Below are positions 34,732-43,688 of a stretch of DNA of 64,000 nucleotides, piece after piece. The translations under genes and the position numbers were made by a program. This DNA comes from Acidiluteibacter ferrifornacis. GTDB lineage: Bacteria; Bacteroidota; Bacteroidia; Flavobacteriales_E; Vicingaceae. A model generated the notes under the pieces. The model saw only the letters and a program-made list of their open reading frames with translations, was not told where the DNA came from and ran no database searches. Every line of letters starts with the position of its first letter. Position 1 is the first letter of the stretch. The stretch is from NCBI RefSeq assembly GCF_009909615.1, contig NZ_WWNE01000007.1, positions 167,669-231,668 of the forward strand. The letters run 5' to 3'.

Positions 34732-35673
34732 ATGATTGGATCTACAACCATTATTTATTTAGGATTAATTGTATTTGCGCTAGTCGCATTTATCTCCACT
34801 GTTAAAATTGTTCCTCAACGAAGTGCTTTTATTATAGAGCGATTTGGTAAATATCAAAGTACTTTACTTGCCGGATTTCACATTATTATTCCGATTGTTG
34901 ACAAGGTCGCTTATAAACACACGTTAAAAGAACAAGTAATTGATGTTTCTGCACAAACATGTATTACAAAGGATAACATTTCAGTGGAAGTTGACGGTGT
35001 ATTGTACCTGCAAGTTGTTGAGCCTAAAAATGCCTCATACGGAATTGACAATTACCACTTTGCATCTATTCAGCTTGCTCAAACAACCATGAGAAGTATT
35101 ATCGGAAAGTTAGAATTGGATAAAACATTCGAAGAGCGGGATACTATCAACTCAATTATTGTGGAAGCTGTTGATAAAGCTTCAGATCCCTGGGGTGTTA
35201 AAGTAGCACGATATGAAATCAAAAACATTGCTCCACCACAAAGTATAAAGGATGCTATGGAAAAGCAGATGCGTGCGACTCGTGAAAAGCGAGCGATCAT
35301 TGCCACTTCAGAGGGAGAAATGCAGGCAAAAATAAATCAGGCAGAAGGTGATAAACAAGAATTGATTGCACGATCTGAAGGAGAGAAAATGAAGCGAATA
35401 AATGAAGCTGAAGGAAGGGGGCAGGAAATTGAAAGAATAGCTCAAGCTACGGCTGAAGGAGTTCGACTGATAGCACAAGCCATCCAAGAAAAAGGTGGAA
35501 GAGACGCCGTAAACTTAAGGGTTGCAGAACAATACATTGGTGAATTTGGGAAATTAGCTAAAACCAACAATACCATTATATTACCTACCGACTTAAGTGA
35601 TATCGCAGGATTAGTAGCAACCGCGACCTCAGTATTGGATCAAAAGAAAACGGTATCAAATACCAAAACTTAG
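34732..35673 (+). CDS. SPFH/Band 7 (stomatin/QmcA-like) protein
   Basis: 313 residues. An N-terminal membrane helix (residues ~5-25) precedes the SPFH domain, with 'VPQRSAFIIERFGKYQSTL', 'AGFHIIIPIVDKVAYKHTL' and 'DGVLYLQVVEP'. A long coiled-coil region ('KRAIIATSEGEMQAKINQAE') follows. Stomatin-like proteins oligomerise in the membrane and control proteases and membrane order. Its partner NfeD-like gene is 5 bp upstream. The last 18 bp overlap the convergent gene. Confidence 0.92.
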   Translation: MIGSTTIIYLGLIVFALVAFISTVKIVPQRSAFIIERFGKYQSTLLAGFHIIIPIVDKVAYKHTLKEQVIDVSAQTCITKDNISVEVDGVLYLQVVEPKNASYGIDNYHFASIQLAQTTMRSIIGKLELDKTFEERDTINSIIVEAVDKASDPWGVKVARYEIKNIAPPQSIKDAMEKQMRATREKRAIIATSEGEMQAKINQAEGDKQELIARSEGEKMKRINEAEGRGQEIERIAQATAEGVRLIAQAIQEKGGRDAVNLRVAEQYIGEFGKLAKTNNTIILPTDLSDIAGLVATATSVLDQKKTVSNTKT

Positions 35674-36759
35674 TAGAGCTATATTCTCGTCTTGGGGTTT
35701 ACCATCCAGCCACGCATCATAAAAGTAATTCAGTTTATGTCTTTTGACTTTATTGTCTGCTAGGGCTATCAGTTGAAGAAACCCAATGAAAGTTTCTTTA
35801 TCAAGGTCTTTATTTTTATTATTTTTTTGTTGTAAACAACCTTTGTTAAATAACACCATAGAATCATTTGGTTGAATCTTTATTTTCTGTAGGTTTTCCA
35901 ATTCAACTGAAGTTTTACTCCTGAATATCAGCAAATTATTCTCCCCATAGTATCTTAACTCTTTAGTTTGACAATTTAATACCGCAATCTCAAAAGACAT
36001 TGTTTTATGTTTTCTAAGCTTCATTACTATTGATTCCGGAGAATTGATTAATTCTGACTCTTGTTTTAACCAAAATTGAATTTCTGCAGAATCAAGTGCT
36101 GCATCTATTGAATTGTCTCTTCCTTGACCTACAATACACAAAATAATTTGATTGAATTTTACCTTAAAAACAAAAGACGAACTAATAATATCTTTATTTG
36201 AAACGAAAGAAAACGATTGTCTCATAGTTTCATTTGAGATCAAACATTCCTTTTCACAGTCGAGATGATTATTAATACTTAAGGAAAGGCACTGCTTATT
36301 ACAAATATGGCTCAAATTAGTGTCTAACTTTAATTGGGTAAGAATTCGTTCTCTCTTATTAATCAATTCATTAATCAAAGGATTGATTTGATGATGAAAA
36401 CTAGCTGAAGTAATTGGATTAAAAATAAACTCCTTTATTCCTATTTTAATGAATTTATGAAACAAGGACTCATTAAAGTCATCTACCAAGCCAATAATAA
36501 CTTGACTACTATTTTTAACTAGTCTGTTTAAACTGGCCATATCATCACTCTCCAACAAGGAATTGCTTAGATAAATCAGTAATATGTCTTGTTGAGAACA
36601 TTGCTCAAAATTTAATTCTGAATTAAACGAAGAATTTAGAAACTTGGCTAAGAAACCATTATTTCTAATGTATGTCACTATCTGATTATTAGTAAGCTGA
36701 TTATTAAAACTTATTTTTTCTGTTGGTATTGAAATATTATCCATTTTCGATTCGCCCAA
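35656..36759 (-). CDS. Degenerate receiver fused to a SpoIIE/PP2C-like domain (putative regulator)
   Basis: 367 residues, no recognised full-length family. The first ~135 residues look like a receiver fold, but the phosphoacceptor position has no Asp ('ILLIYLSNSLLE') and the late Lys position reads 'FIFNPIT'. The C-terminal half resembles a SpoIIE-type phosphatase by pattern: 'IILCIVGQGRD', 'MSFEIAVLN', 'IQPNDSMVLFNKGCLQ' and final 'DENIALLSFGI', with several usual metal-binding acids absent. It lies 88 bp downstream of the response regulator on the same strand, so it is probably a non-catalytic partner of that system. Confidence 0.5.
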   Translation of the reverse strand: MGESKMDNISIPTEKISFNNQLTNNQIVTYIRNNGFLAKFLNSSFNSELNFEQCSQQDILLIYLSNSLLESDDMASLNRLVKNSSQVIIGLVDDFNESLFHKFIKIGIKEFIFNPITSASFHHQINPLINELINKRERILTQLKLDTNLSHICNKQCLSLSINNHLDCEKECLISNETMRQSFSFVSNKDIISSSFVFKVKFNQIILCIVGQGRDNSIDAALDSAEIQFWLKQESELINSPESIVMKLRKHKTMSFEIAVLNCQTKELRYYGENNLLIFRSKTSVELENLQKIKIQPNDSMVLFNKGCLQQKNNKNKDLDKETFIGFLQLIALADNKVKRHKLNYFYDAWLDGKPQDENIALLSFGI

Positions 36760-36847
36760 TTTATTGCATTTATATGCAACAAAAATATTGAAGCTAAATA
36801 GCTATCAATTAACGATAAAACGGAGTCTTTAAATTTAGGGAAATTAC

Positions 36848-37504
36848 TTACTTATCATTAAGCACTTCATTATTAATGGCCCAAACCAAAAGGCCAGCCA
36901 TATTCTTAGAACCTGTTTTCTCAATCATATTTCTTTTATGCGCATCCACAGTTCGTATGCTAATAAAAAGCTTCTCAGCGATTTCACCGTTATTGTATTC
37001 TTCAATAATCAGTTTTAAGATCTCCTTCTCTCGCTTAGTTAAAGAGAAGGCATTGTCAAATCGACTAACTTTTTTCTTTTTGGCGCCAGTCGTTAGTTGT
37101 GTCATCACAGCGTCCATTACATCCCCCCCATAATAGTTATTTCCTTTCATTACTGCGTCAATAGCAGCTTTTACTTCATCGATACCAGAATTTTTTAATA
37201 AATACCCATTGGCTCCTAATTTTAAAACCTGACGAATATACTGGGTTTCATCTACCATTGACAATACGATAATTTTGATTGAAGGGAATTCCTTTTTAAC
37301 AAAGCTAATTAACTCCATACCATCCATATTAGGCATATTAAGATCTGTAATAATCAAGTCAGGAGCATTTTGTTTTATCGAATTAATAGCTTCCAAACCG
37401 TCAGAAACTTCATCAGTAATCTCATACTTGGAACTATCTGACAAGAATGACGTTATGCCATCCCTAATCAGCTTATGGTCGTCTACAATTAAAATCTTTA
37501 TCAT
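36848..37504 (-). CDS. Response regulator, NarL/FixJ (LuxR-type HTH) family
   Basis: 218 residues. The receiver has the acidic pair 'VDDH', phosphoacceptor D54 in 'IITDLNMPNMDG' and Lys in 'YLLKN'; a LuxR-type HTH lies at residues ~150-215 ('LTKREKEILKLI', 'SIRTVDAHKRNMIEKTG'). It is a transcription factor activated by phosphorylation. The gene overlaps the upstream histidine kinase gene by 4 bp, so they are a cognate pair. A degenerate receiver/phosphatase gene follows. Confidence 0.93.
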   Translation of the reverse strand: MIKILIVDDHKLIRDGITSFLSDSSKYEITDEVSDGLEAINSIKQNAPDLIITDLNMPNMDGMELISFVKKEFPSIKIIVLSMVDETQYIRQVLKLGANGYLLKNSGIDEVKAAIDAVMKGNNYYGGDVMDAVMTQLTTGAKKKKVSRFDNAFSLTKREKEILKLIIEEYNNGEIAEKLFISIRTVDAHKRNMIEKTGSKNMAGLLVWAINNEVLNDK

Positions 37505-38559
37505 ATTATTTTGTTTTGGGGGATTTCTACTGATATTGTGGTTCCACTGCCTTCTGAGCTATCTATGGTTAAAGTTCCTCCCAAAGATTTTACTCTGTTT
37601 TTAATACTAAGAAGCCCTACTCCACTTTTGTTTTTTGATGAAGCAACTTCAAACCCTACACCATCATCTTCAATCATCAAATTGATACTGTCGTTGTATT
37701 CTATCAATTGTATGGAAACATACTTGGCTTTAGCATGTTTCAAAATATTATTGACTGACTCTTGAATAATTCTATATAACATTACTTCGATGTTAATAGT
37801 TAACCTCATATCAGCTAAATTATTAAAGAAGTATATTTCTGTTTCTGAATCGCCTAATGATTCAATCATTCCTTCTACACTCGAAACTAACCCAAACTCT
37901 TCAACTGTTTTGGGCATTAAATTTCTAGCCATTCCTCTAGTTTCAGCTATTGCTGTTTGTAGTGTATTAATCACCCGATAAAATGCTTCTTGCTTCTCGT
38001 CAGATAGATAATGAAGCTCAGGAACAATGGTTTGTAAATTCATAGATGCCGAACTCAATAGTTGACCTAAACTGTCGTGTAAATCAATTGCGATACGTTT
38101 ACGAACAATATCTTCTGTTTCTAAAATAGCTGAAACCATTCGTTTTTCCGTATTCTTTCGTTGAATAGCATAATGAATGGACTTATTTATAATTAAAGCA
38201 TCTATTTGCTCTTTTAGCAAAAAGTCCTGAGCTCCTTCTAAAACAGAATTCAATGCAATTGCATCATCCTTCAAATCTGTTAAGATCACAAATGGAGTAG
38301 TTGAAAATTCATCAAACAAAGCCGTCAAAGTATGTGATCCGTATGAATCAGGCAATCCCAAATCTATAAGAACAACATCTATTTTGGTTTCAGTTAAAAT
38401 TCGTTTTCCCTTTTTCAAGGTAGAAGCATGATAACCGATGTAGTTGTAGTCGGGCATCGTACTCATTAACTCCATAATAGAAAAACCCTCACGCTCATCT
38501 ACCACAAGAATAAGAACTTGCAAATCGTTCAACTGCTCTTTACTTCCTTCAAATGACAT
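37501..38559 (-). CDS. Cytoplasmic receiver-histidine kinase hybrid (HisKA_3, NarX-type)
   Basis: 352 residues with no membrane segment. The N-terminal receiver has phosphoacceptor D66 in 'DVVLIDLGLPDSYG'. The kinase core follows: H161 in 'RIAIDLHDSLGQLL' (HisKA_3) and a HATPase_c domain with 'NNILKHAKAKYVS', 'IEDDGVGFE' and 'GVGLLSIKNRVKSLGG'. The missing membrane part suggests it receives its signal from another protein through the receiver, not directly from outside. It is translated with the LuxR-type regulator. Confidence 0.9.
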   Translation of the reverse strand: MSFEGSKEQLNDLQVLILVVDEREGFSIMELMSTMPDYNYIGYHASTLKKGKRILTETKIDVVLIDLGLPDSYGSHTLTALFDEFSTTPFVILTDLKDDAIALNSVLEGAQDFLLKEQIDALIINKSIHYAIQRKNTEKRMVSAILETEDIVRKRIAIDLHDSLGQLLSSASMNLQTIVPELHYLSDEKQEAFYRVINTLQTAIAETRGMARNLMPKTVEEFGLVSSVEGMIESLGDSETEIYFFNNLADMRLTINIEVMLYRIIQESVNNILKHAKAKYVSIQLIEYNDSINLMIEDDGVGFEVASSKNKSGVGLLSIKNRVKSLGGTLTIDSSEGSGTTISVEIPQNKII

Positions 38560-38739
38560 ACTGCAAAAGTAAAAGAACTTTTTGAAGAATTTACCACATA
38601 ACTATTTGATTATTTATATTTTAGACAAATGACAAAAATATAGTGACCAATGGAATGAAACTGCCTATAAATGACTTTTTATTTTAAAAAAGCCTACATA
38701 TTATAAATATAGACCTACCCTTAAACACAACGTAAACAA

Positions 38740-40140
38740 CTAATTAACTATCGCTTCATAGGTAATACCACTTTGTTTGATAGCTCCAAATCCACCCTTA
38801 ATATCAATTGCATTATGATTACCTCTTGCTTTCAAAATAGAGATCGCAATCATTGAGCGATATCCGCCAGCACAGTGCAAATAAAATGGCTCTTGAGGAA
38901 AATCATTTACAGAACTATTAATATCGTCTAATGGTATCAATTTCGCAGTTGGCAGATGACAAGTAGCATATTCACTTTCTTTTCTCACATCAACGATAGG
39001 AAATTGAGGTTTAACATTTAGTGCGACTCTAAGACCATCAACATCAATCGACTCTACTGTGTCTATCTCTTTTTCTGCAGTTTTCCATGCATCAAATCCA
39101 CCGTCTAAAAATCCAATAATTTGATCAAAACCAACTCTCGCTAATCTAGTTATCGCTTCTTCTACTCTACCCTCCGGAGCCACTAAAAGTATTTGTTGTT
39201 TTACATCACCTATTATTGCTCCTACCCATGGTGCAAATTGTCCATCCAATCCAATAAAAATAGATTGTGGAATATGACCCTTTGCATATTCATCTTGATG
39301 ACGAACATCCAGAACAATAGCACTTGTAGCATTCGCTGCTTGTTCAAAATCATTAGGGGACATAGCTGTCTGACCTTTTTCCATCACTGTATCTATAGAA
39401 ACATACCCCTCTTTATTCATTTTTACATTCAATGGGAAATATGCGGGAGGGGGCAACAAACCATCCGTGACTTCTTTAATAAATTCTTCCTTAGTCATGT
39501 CGGCTCTTAGCGCATAATTCATTTTCTTTTGGTTTCCCAATGTGTCCACTGTCTCCTTCATCATGTTTTTTCCACAAGAACTACCAGCACCGTGAGCAGG
39601 ATATACTGTAACATCGTCAGCTAAAGGCATGATTTTGTTTCTCAAACTGTCAAACAACATTCCCGCTAAATCATCTTGAGTAATTGATCCCATTTTCTGA
39701 GCCAAATCAGGACGACCAACATCTCCTAGAAATAAAGTATCTCCAGAGAAAATTGCAATATCTTTCCCGCTTTCATCTTTCAATAAATAGGTTGTACTTT
39801 CTAAGGTATGCCCGGGGGTGTGCAATGCAGTTAATGTAATATCCCCTACTTTAAATACTTGATTGTCTTCTGCGATTAATGCATCAAACGAAGGATTTGC
39901 ATTCGGACCATAGACTATAGTTGCTCCAGTTTTTTCTGCCAAAGTAACATGACCACTTACAAAATCAGCATGAAAATGGGTCTCAAAAATGTACTTAATT
40001 TGGGCTCCATTCTTTTCTGCCTTTTTAATGTAATCATCCACCTCTCTTAATGGATCTATAATTACAGCTTCTCCATTACTTTCAATATAATATGCTCCTT
40101 GGGCTAAACAGCCAGTATATATTTGTTCTATTACCATCAT
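38740..40140 (-). CDS. Metallo-beta-lactamase fold persulfide dioxygenase-like protein with two rhodanese domains
   Basis: Start set at ATG 40138-40140 (466 residues; a further 9-residue extension is possible). Metal motif 'THFHADFVSGH' and 'HTPGHT', 'FSGDTLF' belong to the ETHE1-type family. The first rhodanese domain (residues ~255-350) lacks a catalytic Cys ('ILLVAPEGRVEEAI'), whereas the second has 'FYLHCAGGYRSMIA'. Such proteins oxidise persulfides and pass sulfur between thiols in the cytoplasm. It sits downstream of the oxyR-like gene, on the same strand, 59 bp away. Confidence 0.87.
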   Translation of the reverse strand: MMVIEQIYTGCLAQGAYYIESNGEAVIIDPLREVDDYIKKAEKNGAQIKYIFETHFHADFVSGHVTLAEKTGATIVYGPNANPSFDALIAEDNQVFKVGDITLTALHTPGHTLESTTYLLKDESGKDIAIFSGDTLFLGDVGRPDLAQKMGSITQDDLAGMLFDSLRNKIMPLADDVTVYPAHGAGSSCGKNMMKETVDTLGNQKKMNYALRADMTKEEFIKEVTDGLLPPPAYFPLNVKMNKEGYVSIDTVMEKGQTAMSPNDFEQAANATSAIVLDVRHQDEYAKGHIPQSIFIGLDGQFAPWVGAIIGDVKQQILLVAPEGRVEEAITRLARVGFDQIIGFLDGGFDAWKTAEKEIDTVESIDVDGLRVALNVKPQFPIVDVRKESEYATCHLPTAKLIPLDDINSSVNDFPQEPFYLHCAGGYRSMIAISILKARGNHNAIDIKGGFGAIKQSGITYEAIVN

Positions 40141-40198
40141 TTTAATTTTTGGTTCAAATTTAAGCAAGGTAAAATTAATAAGTGGTCAATTCCTGACT

Positions 40199-41149
40199 TC
40201 AAACCACTATCTCCGCTTTCACTAAACTCTTTTTATCACAGGTCAACATTTTTTTAGGTACACTTTCTTTGATTAATTTCACCAAACTTTGTGCTAGGTG
40301 CAACTTCGGTTCATTCTTAAGGTATACCAAACTAATTTCTCTCACTCGAGGAGCCCCTTCAATTTCTTTAATACACTCCTCCTGTTCCGATGGCACATTT
40401 AATGTAGCCAACTCTGGTAAGAAGGTTATACCGTCTGTTTGATCTACAATTCGTCGTAATGAATCTATTGAATTACTTGTGTAATGAATGGGTATGGTTT
40501 CATTCAACTCAGGAGCTAATCCACACAAATTACTTACTTGATCGCTAAAGCAATTTCCTTCTTTCAATAACCATAAATTCTGATCATGAACTAATTCTAA
40601 AGGTAACTCACTTTGATTAAAATAGGTATTCCGCGGAGACACATACAGATAAAACTTTTCATAAAAAATAGCCTCAAATTGAAGTTTTAATTTGGTTTTA
40701 ATAGGGGTTGCAAGTATACCAGCATTCAACTCTCGATTCATTAACCCTCGAATAATGTCTGCGGTCACCATTTCTCGAACATTCAAATTTAAATCTGGAT
40801 ATTCCTTTTTTAAATTACCAATAAACAATGGGGTCAAATAAGGCGAAAGTGTTGGTATTATCCCCACAGTAATCGCACCCTTCACTTCTTCCGATAAAGT
40901 GGCAGCAAACTCCTTTAATTGATTTATACCTAGCGCTATTTCATTCGCCTTCTCTAAAAACAATTGACCATCAACTGTAGGCCTTATTGGTTTACTTTGG
41001 CGATCGAATAATGGAAACCCTATCTCTTCTTCCAAACTTCTAATTTGTTGACTTATGGCTGACTGCGTCAGCTTGGACTGAAAAGCTGCTCTACTAAAAG
41101 AGGCCGTTTTCTGTACCAAAAGTGCGTATTCCAATTGTTGAATATTCAT
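40199..41149 (-). CDS. oxyR: LysR-type hydrogen peroxide sensor OxyR
   Basis: 316 residues. The N-terminal HTH 'SFSRAAFQSKLTQSAISQQI' is typical of LysR regulators. The C-terminal domain has Cys pair 'GNCFSDQVSNLCG', with the same spacing (8 residues between) as the redox-active Cys199/Cys208 of E. coli OxyR. Peroxide forms a disulfide that activates transcription. It is divergent from katA, 89 bp apart, with an inverted repeat in the intergenic region. Confidence 0.9.
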   Translation of the reverse strand: MNIQQLEYALLVQKTASFSRAAFQSKLTQSAISQQIRSLEEEIGFPLFDRQSKPIRPTVDGQLFLEKANEIALGINQLKEFAATLSEEVKGAITVGIIPTLSPYLTPLFIGNLKKEYPDLNLNVREMVTADIIRGLMNRELNAGILATPIKTKLKLQFEAIFYEKFYLYVSPRNTYFNQSELPLELVHDQNLWLLKEGNCFSDQVSNLCGLAPELNETIPIHYTSNSIDSLRRIVDQTDGITFLPELATLNVPSEQEECIKEIEGAPRVREISLVYLKNEPKLHLAQSLVKLIKESVPKKMLTCDKKSLVKAEIVV

Positions 41150-41183
41150 ATTAGCAAAACTAATATTAATATTAATTTTATTA

Positions 41184-41216
41184 GTTATAGTAATAATACT
41201 TTTGTATCATTATAAC
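41184..41216 (+). promoter_or_regulatory. katA promoter with possible OxyR site
   Basis: GTTATAGT (41184-41191) and ATTATAAC (41209-41216) form a near-perfect inverted repeat (7 of 8) between oxyR and katA. Between them, TACTTTTG (41197-41204) matches the -7 consensus TAnnTTTG, 34 bp before the katA start. Overlap of an operator with the promoter suggests OxyR control. Confidence 0.5.
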
Positions 41217-41238
41217 GAATAAATAAAAGCACAACTAT

Positions 41239-42681
41239 ATGAAAACTAAAAAGACATTAACTACATCGGCAGGTGCACCTTTGTCGAGCAATCAACACTC
41301 ACAAACAGTTGGAGAGAAAGGTCCAGTAATGCTACAAGACTATAAGCTACTTGAAAAACTAGCACATCAAAATAGAGAAAGAATTCCAGAAAGAGTGGTT
41401 CACGCAAAAGGATGGGGAGCACATGGAACTTTTACTGTAACGCACGATATCAGTAAATATACTAGAGCCAAACTATTTGATACCGTTGGTAAAAAGACTG
41501 AAGTTATTTCACGATTTTCTACTGTAGCCGGTGAATTGGGGGCTGCAGACGCGGAAAGAGATGTTAGAGGTTTTTCATTAAAATTCTATACAGAAGAAGG
41601 GAACTGGGATTTAGTAGGAAACAATACTCCAGTATTCTTCATCAGAGATGGTTATAAATTTCCAGACTTTATCCGAACACAAAAAAGACACCCTAGAACC
41701 AACATGCGATCTGCCACTGCAATGTGGGATTTTTGGAGTCAAGTACCTGAAAGTTTACACCAAGTGACTATACTGATGTCCGACAGAGGTATTCCACAGT
41801 CGCCAATGAATATGAACGGTTACGGAAGCCATACTTTTAGTTTTTGGAACAAGGATGGCGAACGATTCTGGGTAAAATTTCATTTTAAAAACCAGCAAGG
41901 ACACAAACACTTTACCAATGAAGAAGCAGAGCAACTGATTGGTAAAACGAGAGAAAGCTATCAAGAAGCTTTATATGGAGCGATAGAAAATGGCAACTTT
42001 CCGAAATGGACTTTAAAAATTCAGGTAATGCCAGAAGCAGACGCAGAAAAAGTACCATATAATCCATTCGACTTAACGAAAGTTTGGCCTCATGCTGATT
42101 ACCCATTAATTGAAGTGGGAGAATTAGAATTAAATCGGAATGCAGACAACTACTTTTCAGAAATAGAATTGGCAGCATACTCACCATCGAATGTAGTTCC
42201 AGGTATTGGCTTTTCTCCAGACAAAGTTTTACAAGCACGAATATTCTCATACGCCGACGCGCATCGTTACAGAATAGGCACACATTATGAAGCCTTACCT
42301 ATAAACCGCCCTAAGTCTGAGGTGAATCACTATCATAAAGATGGAAGTATGCGATTCTTTGATAACAATGAAGGAAATCCGAATGCCTACTATGAGCCAA
42401 ATTCATTTAACGGTCCTGTAGAAGACAAAAGTGTTGAGGAGCCGCCTATGAAGGTTTCAGGAGATATCAATCGATACGAATTCAAAGATAATATTGATGA
42501 TTATACCCAGCCTGGTAACCTTTTTAGGATGTTTGATGAAGGGCAACGAAATCGATTATTCTCTAACATTGCAGCAGCAATGGATGGTGTTCCGAGAGAA
42601 ATCATTGAGCGCCAATTAGTGCATTTTGACAAAGCAGATCCTGCTTACGGTGCAGGAGTAAGAAAAGCATTGGGAATTTAA
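41239..42681 (+). CDS. katA: Monofunctional heme catalase
   Basis: 480 residues, the small-subunit (clade 3) size. Catalytic His in '[12 protein letters not shown]', Asn in '[13 protein letters not shown]' and heme-ligand Tyr in '[12 protein letters not shown]' are present. The enzyme dismutates hydrogen peroxide. It is divergent from oxyR and followed, 11 bp later, by an ankyrin protein and dps; the operon is a peroxide-defence unit. Confidence 0.96.
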   Translation: MKTKKTLTTSAGAPLSSNQHSQTVGEKGPVMLQDYKLLEKLAHQNRERIPERVVHAKGWGAHGTFTVTHDISKYTRAKLFDTVGKKTEVISRFSTVAGELGAADAERDVRGFSLKFYTEEGNWDLVGNNTPVFFIRDGYKFPDFIRTQKRHPRTNMRSATAMWDFWSQVPESLHQVTILMSDRGIPQSPMNMNGYGSHTFSFWNKDGERFWVKFHFKNQQGHKHFTNEEAEQLIGKTRESYQEALYGAIENGNFPKWTLKIQVMPEADAEKVPYNPFDLTKVWPHADYPLIEVGELELNRNADNYFSEIELAAYSPSNVVPGIGFSPDKVLQARIFSYADAHRYRIGTHYEALPINRPKSEVNHYHKDGSMRFFDNNEGNPNAYYEPNSFNGPVEDKSVEEPPMKVSGDINRYEFKDNIDDYTQPGNLFRMFDEGQRNRLFSNIAAAMDGVPREIIERQLVHFDKADPAYGAGVRKALGI

Positions 42682-42692
42682 AAATTAGAATC

Positions 42693-43166
42693 ATGGAATT
42701 ATTCAATCATATCAGGGAAGGAAATAAAGAGCAAGTAATAGAAATAATTGCAGCTAATCCAGATATTGTTAATCAAAAAGATGCAAGAGGATTCACTCCA
42801 TTAATAATGGCAACTTATAGCGAACAATTAGAAATTGCTGAACTGTTATTAAAGAATGGGGCGAATATCAACGATCAAGATGCTGCGGGAAATACTGCAT
42901 TGATGGGTGTTTGTTTTAAAGGTTTTGATGAAATCGCAGGAATGCTCATTAAGAAAGGAGCCGAAACAAACATCCAAAATTTTCAAGGAGCTACAGCCCT
43001 TATTTATGCGGCTACTTTTGGCCAAAATAAAATAATAGAATTACTTTTGAAAGCAGGTGCGGATATTTCCCTATCTGATAACAAAGGAAATACAGCCATT
43101 AACCATGCTAAATTTCAAGGAGCTCCAGGAACTTTAGAACTACTAACACAAACAGTAACAGTATGA
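42693..43166 (+). CDS. Ankyrin-repeat protein cotranscribed with catalase
   Basis: 157 residues, four to five ankyrin repeats from residue 1 to 150 (for example 'GNTALMGVCFKGFDEIAGML' and 'GATALIYAATFGQNKIIELL'). No signal peptide, so it is cytoplasmic or peripheral. Catalase-ankyrin gene pairs are known in other bacteria (for example katB-ankB in Pseudomonas), where the ankyrin protein helps catalase activity; the same role is inferred here. It overlaps dps by 4 bp (ATGA). Confidence 0.88.
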   Translation: MELFNHIREGNKEQVIEIIAANPDIVNQKDARGFTPLIMATYSEQLEIAELLLKNGANINDQDAAGNTALMGVCFKGFDEIAGMLIKKGAETNIQNFQGATALIYAATFGQNKIIELLLKAGADISLSDNKGNTAINHAKFQGAPGTLELLTQTVTV

Positions 43167-43636
43167 AAACGAACAACAGAATTGGATTAAATGCTAAAAA
43201 AAGTGAGGAACTAGCCAACTCATTGAACGATCTTTTAGCGAATTACTCAATATTTTATCAAAATGTTAGAGGATATCATTGGAACATTAAAGGAAAGAAT
43301 TTTTTCGAGCTACATATCAAATTTGAAGAGTTGTACAACGACTTGTTTTTAAAAATAGATGAAATTGCAGAACGAATTCTAACTTTAGGACACCAGCCTA
43401 AACATCAATTTAGTGACTATTTAAAGATATCTGTTATCAAAGAAAGTAAAGAGGTGACAGATGGAGAAAAATCACTTCAAAATATTTTGGATGCCTTTGA
43501 GACCTTGTTGGTAAAACAAAGAGATATTTTAGATTTCGCTGGTGATATGGGCGATGAAGGAACCAACGCTCAAATGAGTGATTACATTAGAGAACAAGAA
43601 AAATTAGTTTGGATGTATTCTGCATATTTAGGATAA
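43163..43636 (+). CDS. dps: Dps family DNA-binding ferritin-like protein
   Basis: 157 residues. The intersubunit ferroxidase site is visible: 'NVRGYHWNIKGKNFFELHIK' with the first His, and 'YNDLFLKIDEIAERI' with the Asp/Glu ligands. Dps stores iron and protects DNA from hydroxyl radicals in stress and stationary phase. It is third in the katA-ankyrin-dps operon (ATGA overlap) and ends at a strong terminator. Confidence 0.93.
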   Translation: MKTNNRIGLNAKKSEELANSLNDLLANYSIFYQNVRGYHWNIKGKNFFELHIKFEELYNDLFLKIDEIAERILTLGHQPKHQFSDYLKISVIKESKEVTDGEKSLQNILDAFETLLVKQRDILDFAGDMGDEGTNAQMSDYIREQEKLVWMYSAYLG

Positions 43637-43657
43637 GCAAGAATCAATTATAAAAAG

Positions 43658-43688
43658 AAAGGAAGAGCGTCGCTCTTCCTTTTTTTTA
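43658..43688. terminator. Strong bidirectional terminator after dps
   Basis: AAAGGAAGAGCG (43658-43669) pairs with CGCTCTTCCTTT (43671-43682), with a single-base loop as written, then T residues to about 43687. It also ends the convergent arsS gene, whose stop is within the T run. Confidence 0.9.

Noticed and set aside
41912-42283. 123-residue reading frame antisense to katA
   Set aside because: It lies wholly inside a clear catalase gene and has no family features.
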